Shown here: in pieces, positions 25,411 to 37,702 of the stretch
How the letters are laid out: every line of letters starts with the position of its first letter
Numbering within the stretch: position 1 is the first letter of the stretch
DNA from: Hansfordia pulvinata
Lineage: Eukaryota; Ascomycota; Sordariomycetes; Xylariales
Assembly: GCA_006538405.1 (NCBI GenBank)
Contig: BJKQ01000003.1
Span: 1,798,001-1,862,000 of the forward strand
Length of the DNA stretch: 64,000 nt
Direction: 5' to 3'
The notes under the pieces: model-generated
What the model was told of the DNA's origin: nothing
Seen by the model: the letters and a program-made list of their open reading frames with translations, nothing else
Databases searched by the model: none
Program-made: the position numbers and the translations under genes

Positions 25411-26349
25411 GGCGTGCTGGGAGACCTGGCACTAGGCCCTCAGCGCGCAGCAGGCCACCCCCAGTCCTGGAAGGGGGCTACGCGCAGCCCTGGGCACACA
25501 GGACGACAGGAGGTGCGGGCCCTGGTGGGCAGGTACCTGGGCAGGTACGAAGCGCAACAGGGTGGCTCCCCAAGCAGCCAGGGCCCTGCAGCTGGAGGGC
25601 AAGGAAACAGTCTGTAGTAGGTATCCAGGACAGGCAGCTACGACTTCAGCCGCCGTGAGGGAGGCCCTGGCGGAAGAAGTACATGCTTCATGGGCACAGA
25701 CCCTAGCGACCCAAAGTCCCTCCAGAAAGGGTGCCCTCCTTGTCAAGTGCCCTAGCTAAGCCGAGACTCTGGGACGGCCCTTTCTGGGAGGGAGACTGGC
25801 TCGAGGTGCAGAAGGGCCTGATCAGTCCGCGCAGTGAGTACATGTATCTAGCCCAGCATGAAGATGTACCGGTACGGGGGACTTTGGAGGTCGCGATCCG
25901 CTCAAGGCCAGTGGCGGCCCCAGTGGGACGGAGTTCGAGTAGGTACTCGTACCTACGGACGTGCGAAACGAGCCTACGATGTGTGGCAGTCGTCGGCCGA
26001 GTACCGTACCTACAATAGCTCGGGCGGCCGGGTGGCGATTGGGACGACAGGCACGCTCCGTGAGGCGCGCGAGGATGGATCCGGCCGCATGAGGTACCTC
26101 CCTACTGGCGAGGAGGTACGGTTGGACCTCAGCGAACCCACTGGTGGTAGCGTGGGTGGACACACGCTTGGGGGCGAGAGTACGTATGTACGAGAGTGCC
26201 GCCGGCGAGCCGCAGGCAGGTGGCAGGCAGGGTGGCAGGCACAGCAGGCAGCCCTGTCAGTCCGCACATACGAGTACGCGTAGCAGACGATAGAAGGACA
26301 CGACAGAGGGATACAGGCACAGCCCGTGACAGGCACCGGGGCGTGGAAC

Positions 26350-26424
26350 AGGGTGCGTGGAGCATGGAGCATGGAACGTGGAGCGCGGAGCGAGGAGCCT
26401 GGGGCCTGGAGCGTGGATCCAGGG
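26350..26424. repeat. Degenerate minisatellite, unit about 7-8 bp (TGGAGCR-like)
   Basis: Imperfect tandem copies of a GTGGAGC/ATGGAGC-type unit, with variants such as CGGAGCG, AGGAGCC and CTGGAGC. The strand is purine-rich and the array shows no open-frame constraint. Confidence 0.7.
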
Positions 26425-26649
26425 GAGGAAGAAGGATAGTCGATGTGCGGGCGTCCCGTTGGAGGGACTAGCGACTCGCCGGCTGCCAATCACAGCGCTG
26501 GGAGACGTGGGCTCAAATCAAATCGGGTGGATCTGGGCAGCGAGTGACGCTGCTGCGCGGGTGTAGATCCACGGGAGACAGCTTCCAAAGGTACGGGCGG
26601 CCCAGCAGACCAGGTACCTAGCTCGAGGTCGGCTCAGGCAGGCCATCCG

Positions 26650-26735
26650 TCTCGCTCGTCTCGTCTCGTCTCGTCTTGTCTCGCCTCGCCTGTCACGCCC
26701 ATCTCGTCTCGCCTTGTCACGCTTGTCTCGTCGCG
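26650..26735. repeat. TCTCG-type pentanucleotide array
   Basis: Tandem and interspersed CTCGT/TCTCG units interrupted by TGTCACG variants. The strand is pyrimidine-rich and non-coding. Confidence 0.7.
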
Positions 26736-29700
26736 TTCGTTCGTCTCATACCCGACCTTTGTCCTGTACGGAGTAGCCAGCCCATTCAAGTCAGCGGTGG
26801 GTTCAACCCACATGGGACTCGCAGCCCCTGCACAGCAAGTGAAGCGCCGCTTGACCGGCCGGGCTGCATACGAGTACAATGCGGCACCGTCGCGACAAAG
26901 CTTCCAATGCCGGGTTCATTCGTACTCGTACAGAGCGACAGACGGCAGCACTAGGAATCCATGACCAGCCACGAAACAACCATCATGACAACTTTGGCCA
27001 CCGGGTTGATGAAACAGCCGACCTGACAATTAGCACTGGTTTGGCTGTTCGACTGACTGCCTGACGGCTGCGTGGCAAAGGAGAGGCTGTGTGACTCGAT
27101 GGCACGATGGCTCGTTGCCTGGGCTGACCGAGCTTCCGAGCCGCCCCAAGTCCGTCCCTGTGTCGCGCCGGCACAGGATAAAACGACGTGACACTTGGCC
27201 GAGGTCGGTTAAGAGGTGCAGCGCCGGGCCCAGACCGAACCAGCCGACACGGGTCGGCGTGCGGACAGCTCTGCGCCCCTAACGCCTGCAGCCCCTTGTT
27301 CGCGCCTTGTCGTGCGGACGAGGTAATTACCTACCCAAAGGTAAGGTATACTTGTACTGGTAATACCCGTTTCTGGTAATGAGGCACTTCCGGCGCGTGC
27401 TTCTTGTGCCACCTCTCCAGCGCCTGCGAGTATCTGTTCCAGCAAACACGGGTTGAGGTCCGTAGGATATGGACGCATTTGCAGTGAATGGCGAGTGCCT
27501 CTGTAAAGGGGCAACCTCACAGAGATAGCACCACGCGCGGGGACGCGGGCTCTGTCCAGTCATACAGGCTCCCACCCGAGTGTCGAGGTCAAGTGTCTCT
27601 CCTCCCTTGCTGAACCCTGTGCGATCCCTGGCAGCCTCGGAGGCAGGACAGGACGAATCGGGCGTCGCAGGGAGCGTCAGCTCAAGATCAAGCTCGTCGG
27701 CACCCCTGCCCCCTCCCCTCCCACCTTCGTGTGCGAGTATCCGGTTGGCGACAGGCCAAAGGCGACAGGCACGCGATGCTGCGTCGCGGACAGGGAATCT
27801 CCCTCTCCCACACACACTCGCGGTGCCTGCCTGTCAGGAAAAAGCCCGACGAGGGCGACGAGCGAATCGGAGCGCCGGCCAGGACGGCCGCGTTGCTCCC
27901 ATCCCAAGCTTCGTGGGCGTGCCGGGTCGTTGATTGGTTGCCGAGCCTGGTTGTGCGGCGGTTGCAAAGTCGTCGCTCACCTTGCTCACCGTCGTCTGTC
28001 CCTCCACCTGTGCCCGGGCAGAGTCCTTCGTGGTTGGGGGCGCACTTTAAGTTAGGGCAAATGCCTATGAGTACTCGTAAGCGCACACACGGGGCACGGG
28101 AGCAGCTCCCGGGTCGTAAGAGCACCCGTACGGGTACACATGGACAGACAAATAACCTTATGGGCTTGCTTTCAGATCCCAACCCATGGCAAAGTCCTCA
28201 TCAGCGAAACACTCCGCATGCGCGCGCCGACGTTGTTGGTGCCCCGTAATTGTGAAGGAAATTTTCTGCATCTGGAGACGATGGAGAAGAGAACGGCTGC
28301 AAGTGAGCGGCTCTCTTTTGTCCATGGATTTACGTCTTATTAGATCTTTGCTGCACCCTTTTTCTGCTACTGCTGCGGAGCACATGACCGATGGAGAGGA
28401 GGGGGGAACGAGCCCGCTCGAGGAGGGCCCCTCCGTCGGTCACGCCGCAACGCCGCATCGTCGGCACTGGCGGCCCTTTTCATTCGATGGGCTGTGCCCC
28501 TGCAGCCCTGCAGCGGCACAACGACTCTTGCGTGTCCCCTAATCTCACTGTGGTCAGTGGTCTGTACTCGGGTACGAGTACGGCCAGAGCAGCACCGGCC
28601 AATCAGAGCATCAGGTCTTCAGCGCCGAACCACCTCGAGGGGCACACAGGTGGGCAGAAGGGCGGGGGGGCCACCGCTGGGACCACCTGGGGAGGGTCGG
28701 CGCCAAGGGGGTTAGCGGCGATGCAACAACAGGGGTCCAAGCCCGGGTTGCAAGCGCCGTGATGCGTGGGCGAGGGAGCTTCGGGTGCCTTAGATAGGTA
28801 CCTCTCGTACATTAGGTACCTAAGGTATTTAGGCCACGAGCAGCGTGGCCTCAAATGCCCCGGCAGACAGGAAGCGAAGGTATCTGCATACCTTCGTGTA
28901 CGAAGGCCTACATTCAGGTCCACTATCGCCTGCGTGCTTCTGCGTGTGCCTCTTTCCACGCGCGGAGCCGGTGCGTGAATGGTAAGTACCGAGGTAGGCA
29001 AGGGGTACTTTCAAGTATCAATGCGAACGGACTGGTCCCGCGCGATGCCCGCCGGCTCAATCCGGCTAGAGCTCTGGCGCGTTGTAATCTTGCCTGCCAG
29101 TCGGCCCCCGTTCTCCTGCGTTTTTCTTTCTCTATCTCGCTCACGCCGGCTTCCTAGAAGGCTGGCATTTTGTTCCAAGGAGGGGGCAGAAAACCGGTAG
29201 GTTCTTTGCGCGCTGTACGAGTCCTGATGTCGCAAGGGGGTCGCAACTAACGTATGTACCTAATGTAGCAAACGGCACCGCCTCAGTTCTTCATTGTCCC
29301 AACCTAAAAGGATGCAGTCATGCCAAAACCCCTCCCCCTTGTGAGAGGTACCTCAGCCCCTTTCAACCCCCCGTAACCCCCTTTGCGATTACGAGTACCT
29401 GCCAGGTACGCGTTTCCGTCTCCGGACAATATTCCACGATGTGGTACGAGTACTCCGTAGGTCTTGAGGAAAACTCGCTCACCAAGCGAGCTCTCTTCCT
29501 TTCCTTTCTTTTTCTCGGCTGGCGGGGCCGTAACGAGACCATGTGAATGCAAATGACGTCGCCATTGATCTCCCTGCCATACCGTTGACAGCGTCTACGA
29601 TACCCCGCCCCGTGTTTCGGGCGTCCTCACTCTTCTTTTTTTTTTTCGGTGACCGTCGCACTTTGAATGGGTGGTCGTAATTCCTCATTGTCGCCATCGG

Positions 29701-31180
29701 CCGGGGAGGGGGCTCTGCTCCGTGGCGGGCAAGTACGAGTATATCGATTTGCCACCCGATGGGGGTGTGTCGTTTAATTTTAGGTAGTAGTTTGCTCTCT
29801 GTTCTACGTCCTTTGGCTTCTCGTTGCGAGCCTGTTGCACGCAGGCGTGAGTACTCGTAATACGCCTGGTCCCACGTACTTATTGTCCGTGTTATCCTTT
29901 TCGCCACCGGATAGTCTGATTAGCGGTCAGTCGTGGGAGGTGGGCGCTGCGAGTACGGGGCTGCTGCTGCTGCTGTTGCTGCTGCTGTTTCTTCTTCTGG
30001 TTTTAGCTGGAGGCGAGCAGAAGGCACCGGGTGGCGAAGAAAATCACGTCGGAAAAGGCTGGTGGGGGCAGATGAAAATAGCAGGTGTCTAATAAGATGG
30101 GGCCGCCGCAAAGTGTCGCCGGAGTGGCCTGTGCGCTCGTCTGTCGTCTGTTGCGGTGCTTGCTGGTACTCTCTGAGCGGCTGTCTCCAACGCTTCTCGC
30201 GCTCCCTCACGCGGCCGGCTCTCTGTGGATTGGATCTGCACCACGCCCGTCTTCGACGAACCCTCCCCGTTCCGGCATTACTCGTACATAATGCGCTTGT
30301 CTTGCCGGGAACAAGGAGCCCGCGGCCAGGGGTCTTGCGAGGCGGGGGCGGACATCGTCGTCATCCAGAAGCCTCGTCGGTTTGCCACTCGCGTTCCTTC
30401 TTGGATTGTTCTGGATTGGCAGCCGTCTTGGCCTGCTTGTTTCGGATTTTCACCTCTCTTCTTCTTCTTTTCTTCCCTTCCGGGCTTCTGCAGCAGGGAA
30501 GACACTTGCCAGATCCCCTCCCCCGCGCGCGCTCTCCCTTTGGCACTGGGCCGTTCGTGCTCGTAAGGAGGGTGCCCTCTTGTTTTTCTTCCCTAGGTAC
30601 CTAACCTACCTCCACGGGTATGGGCTTCGCATTGACAAGCCGGACGTCGGTCTCATTTCAGCTACAAGGTAGATGGCTGCCGGCGCCGCCCGCAAGGCGC
30701 CACCCGGGCGCTTCCCCGCCTGGCAGGGAATACGGTACGGGTGCGTACGGACCACGGGGACGGGGACGGGGACGGGGATGTGGACGTCCGTGTCTTTTGG
30801 GGCTGCCCCAGCGAATGCCAGAGTCGGGCGTCGCGGGTTCTTCAGTCGCCCGCCGCGTCAGGTTGGCGTGTACTCGTACTCGTGTGCGCATTTCCTGTGC
30901 TGCCTGCCCAAGCTGGGATTCATCGAGGAGCGACGCTCAACTCGTACAACTAACTACTCGTGCCCGTGCCGGAGTATGCGGCAGTCAGTAGGTCAGTAAT
31001 AACTGCCCGTAGCTTGTTTCTGAGAATGTCCTTCTCCTCACCCCAACTTTCGGCTCGCCGGCAGACGGCAGTGCTCCCTCGTGGGTTATTCCTGGACACG
31101 GCCGTCACGCTACCCGTCCCGCCATCCCAGTTGCCCACATACGAGTACGTGTGCTCAACTTGTCCGCGCACCCCCGCCAT

Positions 31181-31213
31181 CTTGTGCTTGTGCTTGTGCT
31201 TGTGCTTGTGCCT
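31181..31213. repeat. Hexanucleotide (CTTGTG)n microsatellite
   Basis: Five successive copies of CTTGTG, ending in a CCTGTCC variant. Confidence 0.85.
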
Positions 31214-31714
31214 GTCCTCCTTCCTGTCCTTGCTCCAGATGGGGACGGAGCAGGACGCGGACGGAGGAGGAAGTACTGCCAGAAGAGGACAGGTCGCTAG
31301 GCTAGATTGAGGGTACGACGAGTATGCGTCCGGCGCAGACAGACAGAAAGAAGGCGGGCGGGCACGCCTTTTCCGGGGCTAAACGTGACCGAACGAGGTG
31401 AAACGCATCCTGGTCTTCCCTCCCCCGGCGCGGCTCAGCTTCCTCCCTAATAATAAAAGCCCGAAGCAGAATTAGGGGGAGGGGGGAGGCTTTGCAAAAT
31501 CGTCGACCCTGGCGCTCTCGCCACCTTACAATACTCGGTAGGTAAGCAGGATGGCCATCCATGAAGGACGGCGGACCCCGGACAAAAGGGGAGTTTACGC
31601 CGTGGTGCGCTTCTCTGGATCTTCGTCGCTGTTGCGCCTAATTACAAGAATAACAATAAGAATCACAAGAGTTCGCCACTCGGGCTGTATGTGGCGATTT
31701 GCCGTGCTCTCCAC

Positions 31715-31752
31715 CGACACACACACGCACACACACACACACACACGCGCGC
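31715..31752. repeat. (AC)n microsatellite
   Basis: An AC/CA dinucleotide run with one internal CG interruption, followed by a short (CG)n tail that could favour Z-DNA. Confidence 0.85.
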
Positions 31753-31838
31753 AATGGTAGCCTTTCTATGAGGGGTGTCGCCGTCTTCCTTGCAGCAGCC
31801 CTCCCGGCCCGCAGCCCCGCACAGCGCTGTCCTTGTCT

Positions 31839-31908
31839 TGTCCACTGCGGGCTGTCCACTGCGGGCTGTCCACTGCGGGCTGTCCACTGCGGGCTGTCCA
31901 CTGCGGGC
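31839..31908. repeat. Five perfect copies of a 14 bp tandem repeat
   Basis: TGTCCACTGCGGGC is repeated five times without interruption, so the array must be young or actively homogenised. Fourteen is not a multiple of three and there are no spacers, so this is neither a peptide repeat nor a CRISPR array. Confidence 0.95.
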
Positions 31909-32335
31909 ATTCCCCGACACTCAAGTCTGTCGTCAGTTGGCCAGCTACTTATTAGGTCGCACGGCTGCGGTGGTCGGCCTGTTTCAACAGGCGCGGCCCC
32001 ACGCGCTTGCGAGGACGAGGACGAGGGCAGGGACAGTGCCGCGCGGCCGCGACGCCAAGGTTCTGCTGCGCCCAGGTGCGTCGGGCTTCCCTCTTGTTCC
32101 TCTTCCTCGGGTCACTGAGGGCCCCCTTCCCAGACAACCGCCTCGTGCGACGCTTGTGCCGGGGCCATCGGACGGATCGTGGCCGATGCAGACGGGGGGG
32201 AGACAAAGCCGGAGGCTGGCCGGCTCCGGACTGGCAAAGTCTGAAGGGCATGGGAGAGCTTGCCGACGGCGGCAGGCTGGGAACTGCACGGGGTCGGAAC
32301 CTGAAAGGCCCGTCGATCCCGTCTTTCCAGCTCTA

Positions 32336-32336
<1 letters not shown>

Positions 32337-32370
<34 letters not shown>

Positions 32371-32372
32371 CC
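32337..32372. repeat. (TGCC)n tetranucleotide microsatellite
   Basis: About nine uninterrupted GCCT/TGCC units in non-coding sequence. Confidence 0.9.
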
Positions 32373-33309
32373 GAACGTATACATCCCATCACGCCTATCC
32401 GGGGTGCCTACTCGTACCTCACATTGGCTCACACATGCATGCATCTTACACGTAGTACATACATGAGCAACGGGAGAGACGGTAACTCACTCCTGAAGAG
32501 GGCAGGTACGAGTACAGACCATGTACGACAACCGCGGCACTGCACACTGCACGCGCGCGCCAGTTTCAGCCCGCCTGGCCCGCTTCCCGCTGCTGTACTA
32601 AACGGTACTGTAGTCCATTAGGTGCCTGAGGCACTCGTACTCCTCAGAGGCGGTACGACACGTCGTCAGGTCCACCACGACGAGTACTCGTCGCGAAGCG
32701 CCGCCGTCCCCCGCGCATCCGATGCACCTCCGGCGCTTATCGGCCGGCCGGGCATTCCCGCCGACCGCCACCCATAGCCAATGACCGCAACTCAATTGTA
32801 TTGCAAGTTTTCTCTTCTCCTTCTCTTGCTCCCGTCTTCCCGCATCGTCTTGGCTTTGGGCCGGTCTCGGCGGCCCGGACGCGGGCCGCCAATCACCCCT
32901 GAGGCGCGCCCGGGAATGACGTCCACGTAACGAAAGGTTTCGATTTTACTGGCACCTGCTGGTTGGGACTCCCCGGCTGTTATGACTGTTACTGTTCGCT
33001 TCTGAACCTACCCTCAACCTTCCTCTCTTCACGCAGAGTGGCAGGTCCTCGATCCAGGCAACCAACCCAGCCCGCGCTGGGCGGACGGCCGTCAATCCCG
33101 CCCCGCTCAGTCAGCCATGCAAGTCTCGCCGCCCGGCAAGGCCCCTTGGACCTGCTCGCCAGGCAACGCAACGCCCTCCCCTCCCCCGCAGGCCACCACC
33201 GGCGAACCCAAGACAATGGGGTGCGCTGGGAGGCGCGGGTGGCGTTGCTACCGCGTCACGTGGGTGCGTCCGAAGGGGGGGGGGGACAATCTATTTTCCC
33301 GGGCAGCCT

Positions 33310-33333
33310 CCCCCCCCCCCCCCCCCCCGGGGG
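33310..33333. repeat. C19 homopolymer followed by G5
   Basis: Nineteen consecutive C at 33310-33328 followed by five G; a G run of about ten lies upstream near 33276-33285. Long G/C runs are difficult to sequence, so the lengths are uncertain. Confidence 0.8.
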
Positions 33334-35078
33334 TTTTGGTTCTGCGCTGTATCAGAGCTTACCGCATACACACGTGGGCGTGCATGAGCACATACACGCA
33401 CTTGACGCACAGCCTCAGGAACGCGGACGCAGTATCGGCACACCCCCGCCGCGGGCCGCCGGGCCAAGGGACGGCCGCCTTACTGTTGTTTCGCAGCAGC
33501 AGTGTGCCACAGGCGTCTCGCCTCACGTAAGGCAGGTTCGCGTCGTTGCGTATACTATGCGCGCCCTGGGGGGGAGGGGCCCAGCCATGTACGTGTGGTT
33601 CGGAAGTTGGTGCTGTGGTGGTGGGAGGGGGGCTTGAGCGAGGGCATGGCCGTAGATACACCCAGCCACAGATGTCGTAGAGTCTGCGTGCTCACTGAAC
33701 CCACATCACATCAGAGCAGGGACACAACTGCTGGACCTGGCTTGTCTGATAGTCTGGCGCTCAGCAACACCGATCTACTGTTTCCCAGGTAATCTCCACT
33801 GACTCGACTGGCATTCAAAGTGATACGAGACCGATTGAGAGGTCTCGATGGTTCCTGTTCAGGCCTTCCCGAAACGATAGGCTCGCTATAGTTTGCATCT
33901 CATCGCCAATGCCTTTGAAGCCTTGGTGAAGTCGTTGGTTCTCGAGGCTGGTGATCTGATCTGCTCCGAGCTGAGCAGCTGGCTTGTACACTTCCTGTGA
34001 AGTGAGGCACTGCCACTCGTACATCTCATTGGCCCTCAAGACGCAACCTGTTTGGTATCTGCGCAATGCAGCTACCCCGGTCGCGATCAACACCCCGTTT
34101 CCTTCGACTTCGTCTCCCGATTGCGGCTCTTTGTCAAATCGCCCTCCCATCCAACTGGGCAAATTGCACGTCTCCAGGTCATACAGGTCTGTTAAGACCA
34201 GCTGCGTGGTTTAGCATCGTTGTTTTTAGAGGGGCAACACAAAATTCTTGATTGCCAGGTGGCCCTCGGATAGTAGTGAGAACTTTCGCGGCTATAAGGC
34301 CTACCATCGCGCGCACATCCAGCAAGAGTAGAAGTCTCAATTGAAACGAACGTTGAAAGAAGAGATGCCCCAGTTGTCTTGTAGTGAGGACGAAATCCCC
34401 GACACCGAGCTCAGTCTCCGCACCACATATTGTCCCACGTCATCCTACTCCTGGTCATTCTTGCTCTAGGTAGGCATCCGCAAAGCTGAGTAAGAGTGGC
34501 ATCCAGCGCCACTCGGACAAGCCGCAAACACGGGGGTTTGTACAAGGCGGACGCGAGAAGCGGCACCTACCGTGGGCCCGATCTCACGGTGGCGTACTCG
34601 GTGAGGGCCCGGTGCCCCCTTCACAGGCAACGACACCCGGTTCCTTCTGGCATCTTTAACTACCGTAGGTACCTAGTTTGCCGTTGTGCCGTGCGGCCAG
34701 TCCTGTTAGACATCCAGTCACAGGTCCTAAGAAATCATTGCATCAATCGCAAGGGAAGGCGTTGTAGTCGAGGCAGCGTTGTGGATAATTACCCCTTGAA
34801 CGCCACCATCGCCTCCACGGCTAAAAGGTCGATGACTGATTCGCGTGAGCCTGCATGGACAGGGTGCGAGAACCAAAAACAGGCGCATCTAACACAACAG
34901 TCGGAGCCAGTCCCGACCATATAAGTGTCCTGATTTCTGCCGCTCAATCCCATCATTCCATTCTTCCACTGCACAACGTCCCGAAATCGCCGGCAATCTA
35001 TAACAGACATATTTTTACAACTAACAACACTGTTTACCATCTCATACATTCAAGACCCACCAAGAACCCCAAGCCGCC

Positions 35079-35456
35079 ATGCACCTCCCGGCCCTCATCA
35101 CCGCCGCCGTCCTGTCCCTGCAGGCCGTCGGTGTCTTCGCCGCCGGGTCGCCGGAGACGTCGCCTGTGGATTCGTTGGGCAATTCGGACGACACGGACGA
35201 GCCGCCCGTCCTCAGAATTTCCAACAGGAACCGGAGGAAACTGAACAAGGAGATTGCGTGCGTCGACAAGGCGCTCCAAGCGGCGATGCCCGACAAGGGG
35301 CTCGACGACCAGCAGAAATACGAGAAGTACTTTGAAGACGCCCTGGACGAATGCAATGTCCCGGTCATGAAAGAAGTGCAGCAAAAAAAGGGAATTCAGC
35401 CTTGTGTCATAATGCACGCGTGCTGGACCCCGAAGCCGAAGGAAGCGGATGCGTGA
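35079..35456 (+). CDS. Small secreted four-cysteine protein, effector candidate
   Basis: Single-exon frame of 125 residues. The N-terminus is a textbook signal peptide: MHLPAL, then a hydrophobic core to about residue 20 with an Ala-rich cleavage site (VFAAG). The mature protein begins with an acidic Ser/Thr/Asp-rich stretch (residues 22-43), then a strongly basic NRNRRK cluster (residues 49-54) that could be a kexin site. A charged, probably helical region follows, with four cysteines at 61, 92, 109 and 115, enough for two disulfides. Small size, secretion and even Cys number fit the usual operational definition of a fungal effector or secreted small protein. No family is recognised. The start context (gccgccATGc) is good. 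It is isolated, with gene-poor sequence upstream and CyP40 convergent downstream. Confidence 0.7.
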   Translation: MHLPALITAAVLSLQAVGVFAAGSPETSPVDSLGNSDDTDEPPVLRISNRNRRKLNKEIACVDKALQAAMPDKGLDDQQKYEKYFEDALDECNVPVMKEVQQKKGIQPCVIMHACWTPKPKEADA

Positions 35457-36381
35457 AAGGCGCCGGAAGACTGAAATTATTGGCAGGGGGACCTGGCAAC
35501 TGGCGTGCGCCGTAAAGGGAGAGGGAAAAGGGTTGATAAGTAGCCAAAAATGCATGGATATTGTCTACTTATAATAGAGATTCTCATCACCAGGAAAGTA
35601 CCTGAACATGTAGTTCTCAGCGGTGCCGATCATTCGTCGCGCGGATGCCGTGGAGGTCCAACCCATCCGTCTACCATCAACATGATTCTTGTGCCTGTTC
35701 CAAAACGTGAAGACGCGAGAAGCCAGAAGAGCTTTTACCACACGATGAGAGTCATGGCAAGGTCCGCTGAATAGCAGCGATGTTTCGACATGGTGGACGA
35801 TTGTCGGTGCAGGAGGAGCAAAAATGATGTTTATCAATGCACAACGGCATAAAAGTGCAGTCTTCGAGGCTTGGATGTGAAGGGAGAGGGCGGTAAGATC
35901 GGTCCAAGTTGGCGAAGTGATTGTAATCCTGAAGCGGCAAGCATTGATGTATTTGTCTCTGAAGTGACCACTGACACATCAAGGCCCTGCTCATGGGCTC
36001 AAAATCGATGTTCAAGACCACAGAACAGCTTTAGCTGACACAGATAGACCATCAAAAGGCTGGAGCGAACGGCTCACTTGGCCCATTTTGACATGGCCTC
36101 GACTTGGGGGTTACGTTACGGATTTTCGAATGAAAAGCCACACTGCATTGTGGCAAGAAGCACGGAATACGCATGCAGACATCGGATACGTAGATAGTTT
36201 GCTGAACTTTTATAAGGTCGTAAACCTCTGGAGACTGCCCGTGACTACCTCAGGACAATCTCATATCGTGTCATCGTCAACTATGCTTGGCCAATTTGTC
36301 CATCGGCATAAATTATCAAACGCTTCGCTCCCATTCCATTGACCCCCTTACTCAAGGCACTCATCAGTTGGTACCCAGAGA
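35457..36381. other. Convergent intergenic region
   Basis: Lies between the 3' ends of the secreted-protein gene (plus) and CyP40 (minus), and presumably contains both 3' UTRs. Short open frames only, none with a recognisable domain. Confidence 0.5.
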
Positions 36382-37702
36382 TCAAGAAAAGAACTTCTTG
36401 TAGGCAGCCTTTTCCTTGGCCGAACGTGCCGCGGCTTGCTTCTTGACGGCTTCCAGCTCCTTAATGATGGCGGCGTCGGCGGGGGCAAGCTTCTTGGCCT
36501 GCTCCAGAGAAGCCACAGCGGCATCTTCATCCCTGAGCCGGACAAGAGCAAAGCCCCGGCGGTAGAGCGCCTTTGCGCGGTCGGCCTCGCTGATACTGTC
36601 AACCGCGAGGGCGGCAGAGGCGGCGCGTTCGGCATCAGCCCAGGCCTCCAGCTTGATGTTCAAGAGCGCAATGTTGCTGTTCAAGCTGTAGCGCAGATTG
36701 GCGAAGTTGGCGGCGGCTTCAACTGGGGTTCCTTCGGCCTGAAGATCGGGCTCCTCGTTGAGGTAGCGGACTGCGCAGCGGTTCTTGTCAGTACGGTTGA
36801 CCCGGAGCACCTTTAAGAGAGCTGCCCCACGACACAGGGTGTGATGGGTGGCGGATAGCCCTCTGATGTAGCGGAGGGATAGACTTACGGCCTTTCTGGT
36901 ACTTGGCAAGACCCAGCGGCAAGTCACCGCCCTTGAAGGCCTTGGTACCAAATTCCTTGCAGGCCGCGGCGATTTCGATGACCTTGACGGCGTTGAGACT
37001 CTCCGGCTGCTCGTCCTCAGGGTAGTCCTCGTACGGGTCACCAGTGCTGTCGGGAGCTTTGACTTCGACGGCCTCCGCCTCGGCAGCAGTCAGCTCGCCA
37101 CAGTCGTCGATGAAGACTCTGTGCTTGGGCCCGTCGCCGGATTCGGTGGGCTCGTTCTCAATGGCGCGAACCAGGGACTTCCCGCTCTTGACCTCGCCGA
37201 ACACGACGTGCTTGCCGTCAAGATGCGGGGTGGGGACGGTGGTGATGAAGAACTGGGAGCCGTTGGTGCCTGCAGGTGGGGGTCAGCGCCGAAAGGGGCA
37301 GGGCGAAGGGTGGAGAGGGCGGCGCGACATACCAGGGCCAGCGTTGGCCATGCTGAGGAGGAAAGGCTTCTCGTGCTTGAGCTCGAAGTTCTCGTCGGCG
37401 AACTTCTCGCCGTAAATGCTTTCGCCACCGGTGCCGTTGCCGGCGGTGAAGTCACCACCCTGGATCATGAACTGCTTGATGATGCGGTGGAAGGGGCTGC
37501 CCTTGTAGGATAGGGGCTTGCCCGACTTGCCGACGCCCTTCTCGCCGGTGCAGAGGGCGCGGAAGTTGTCGGCGGTCTTGGGGACGACGTCGTCGTAGAG
37601 CTGGAAGACAATGCGACCGGCCTGGTGGACGCGCTCCGAGGGCGCAGGGTCCATGATTTTGACGTCGAAGAAGACATGGCTGCGCTGCTTGGAGTCGGCC
37701 AT
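36382..37702 (-). CDS. CPR6: Cyclophilin 40-type peptidyl-prolyl isomerase (PPIase plus TPR)
   Basis: Three exons, 37702-37333, 37269-36889 and 36770-36382, give 379 residues with exact phase closure. Intron donors are GTATGT and GTAAGT; acceptors are CTGCAG and GCGCAG. Residues 1 to about 180 are a cyclophilin domain with the active-site run [15 protein letters not shown] (Arg73) and the MANAGPGTNGSQF segment. A His (139) replaces the cyclosporin-contacting Trp of cyclophilin A, as is usual in CyP40 proteins. Residues about 215-379 form a C-terminal TPR domain containing KFxxALxx-type helices ([40 protein letters not shown]). Family members bind the C-terminal MEEVD of Hsp90 and act as co-chaperones in the cytosol. 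Upstream minus-strand sequence is pyrimidine-rich. Confidence 0.95.

Larger units (their letters stand above)
25411..35078. other. Long gene-poor interval with satellites and dispersed palindromes
   Basis: About 9.7 kb with no gene I can support. It contains many copies of the palindrome TACGAGTACTCGTA and its halves, AGGTACCT-type motifs, and short tandem arrays (listed separately). Open frames of up to about 225 codons occur but are arginine/proline/serine-rich, lack domains and have competitors in other frames. Either this is a true gene desert, or it holds lineage-specific genes or non-coding RNAs that cannot be recognised from sequence alone. Confidence 0.5.

Noticed and set aside
24639..25432. 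Several overlapping minus frames of 110-225 codons
   Set aside because: All three frames are open because the strand is C/T-rich; composition is Pro/Ser/Leu only, as in promoter DNA.
29933..30604. 223-codon plus frame
   Set aside because: Starts in a GCT repeat and is Arg/Ser/Cys-rich throughout, with no domain; treated as chance.
31839..31908. Possible CRISPR-like array
   Set aside because: The repeats are head-to-tail with no spacers, and the genome is eukaryotic.
31775..32455. 226-codon plus frame over the 14 bp repeat
   Set aside because: It is built on tandem DNA repeats and low-complexity sequence, with competing frames on both strands.
33815..34162. 115-codon minus frame with balanced composition
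   Set aside because: Composition is more protein-like than its neighbours, but there is no recognisable domain, no introns and no flanking support; could be a gene fragment, not enough to call.
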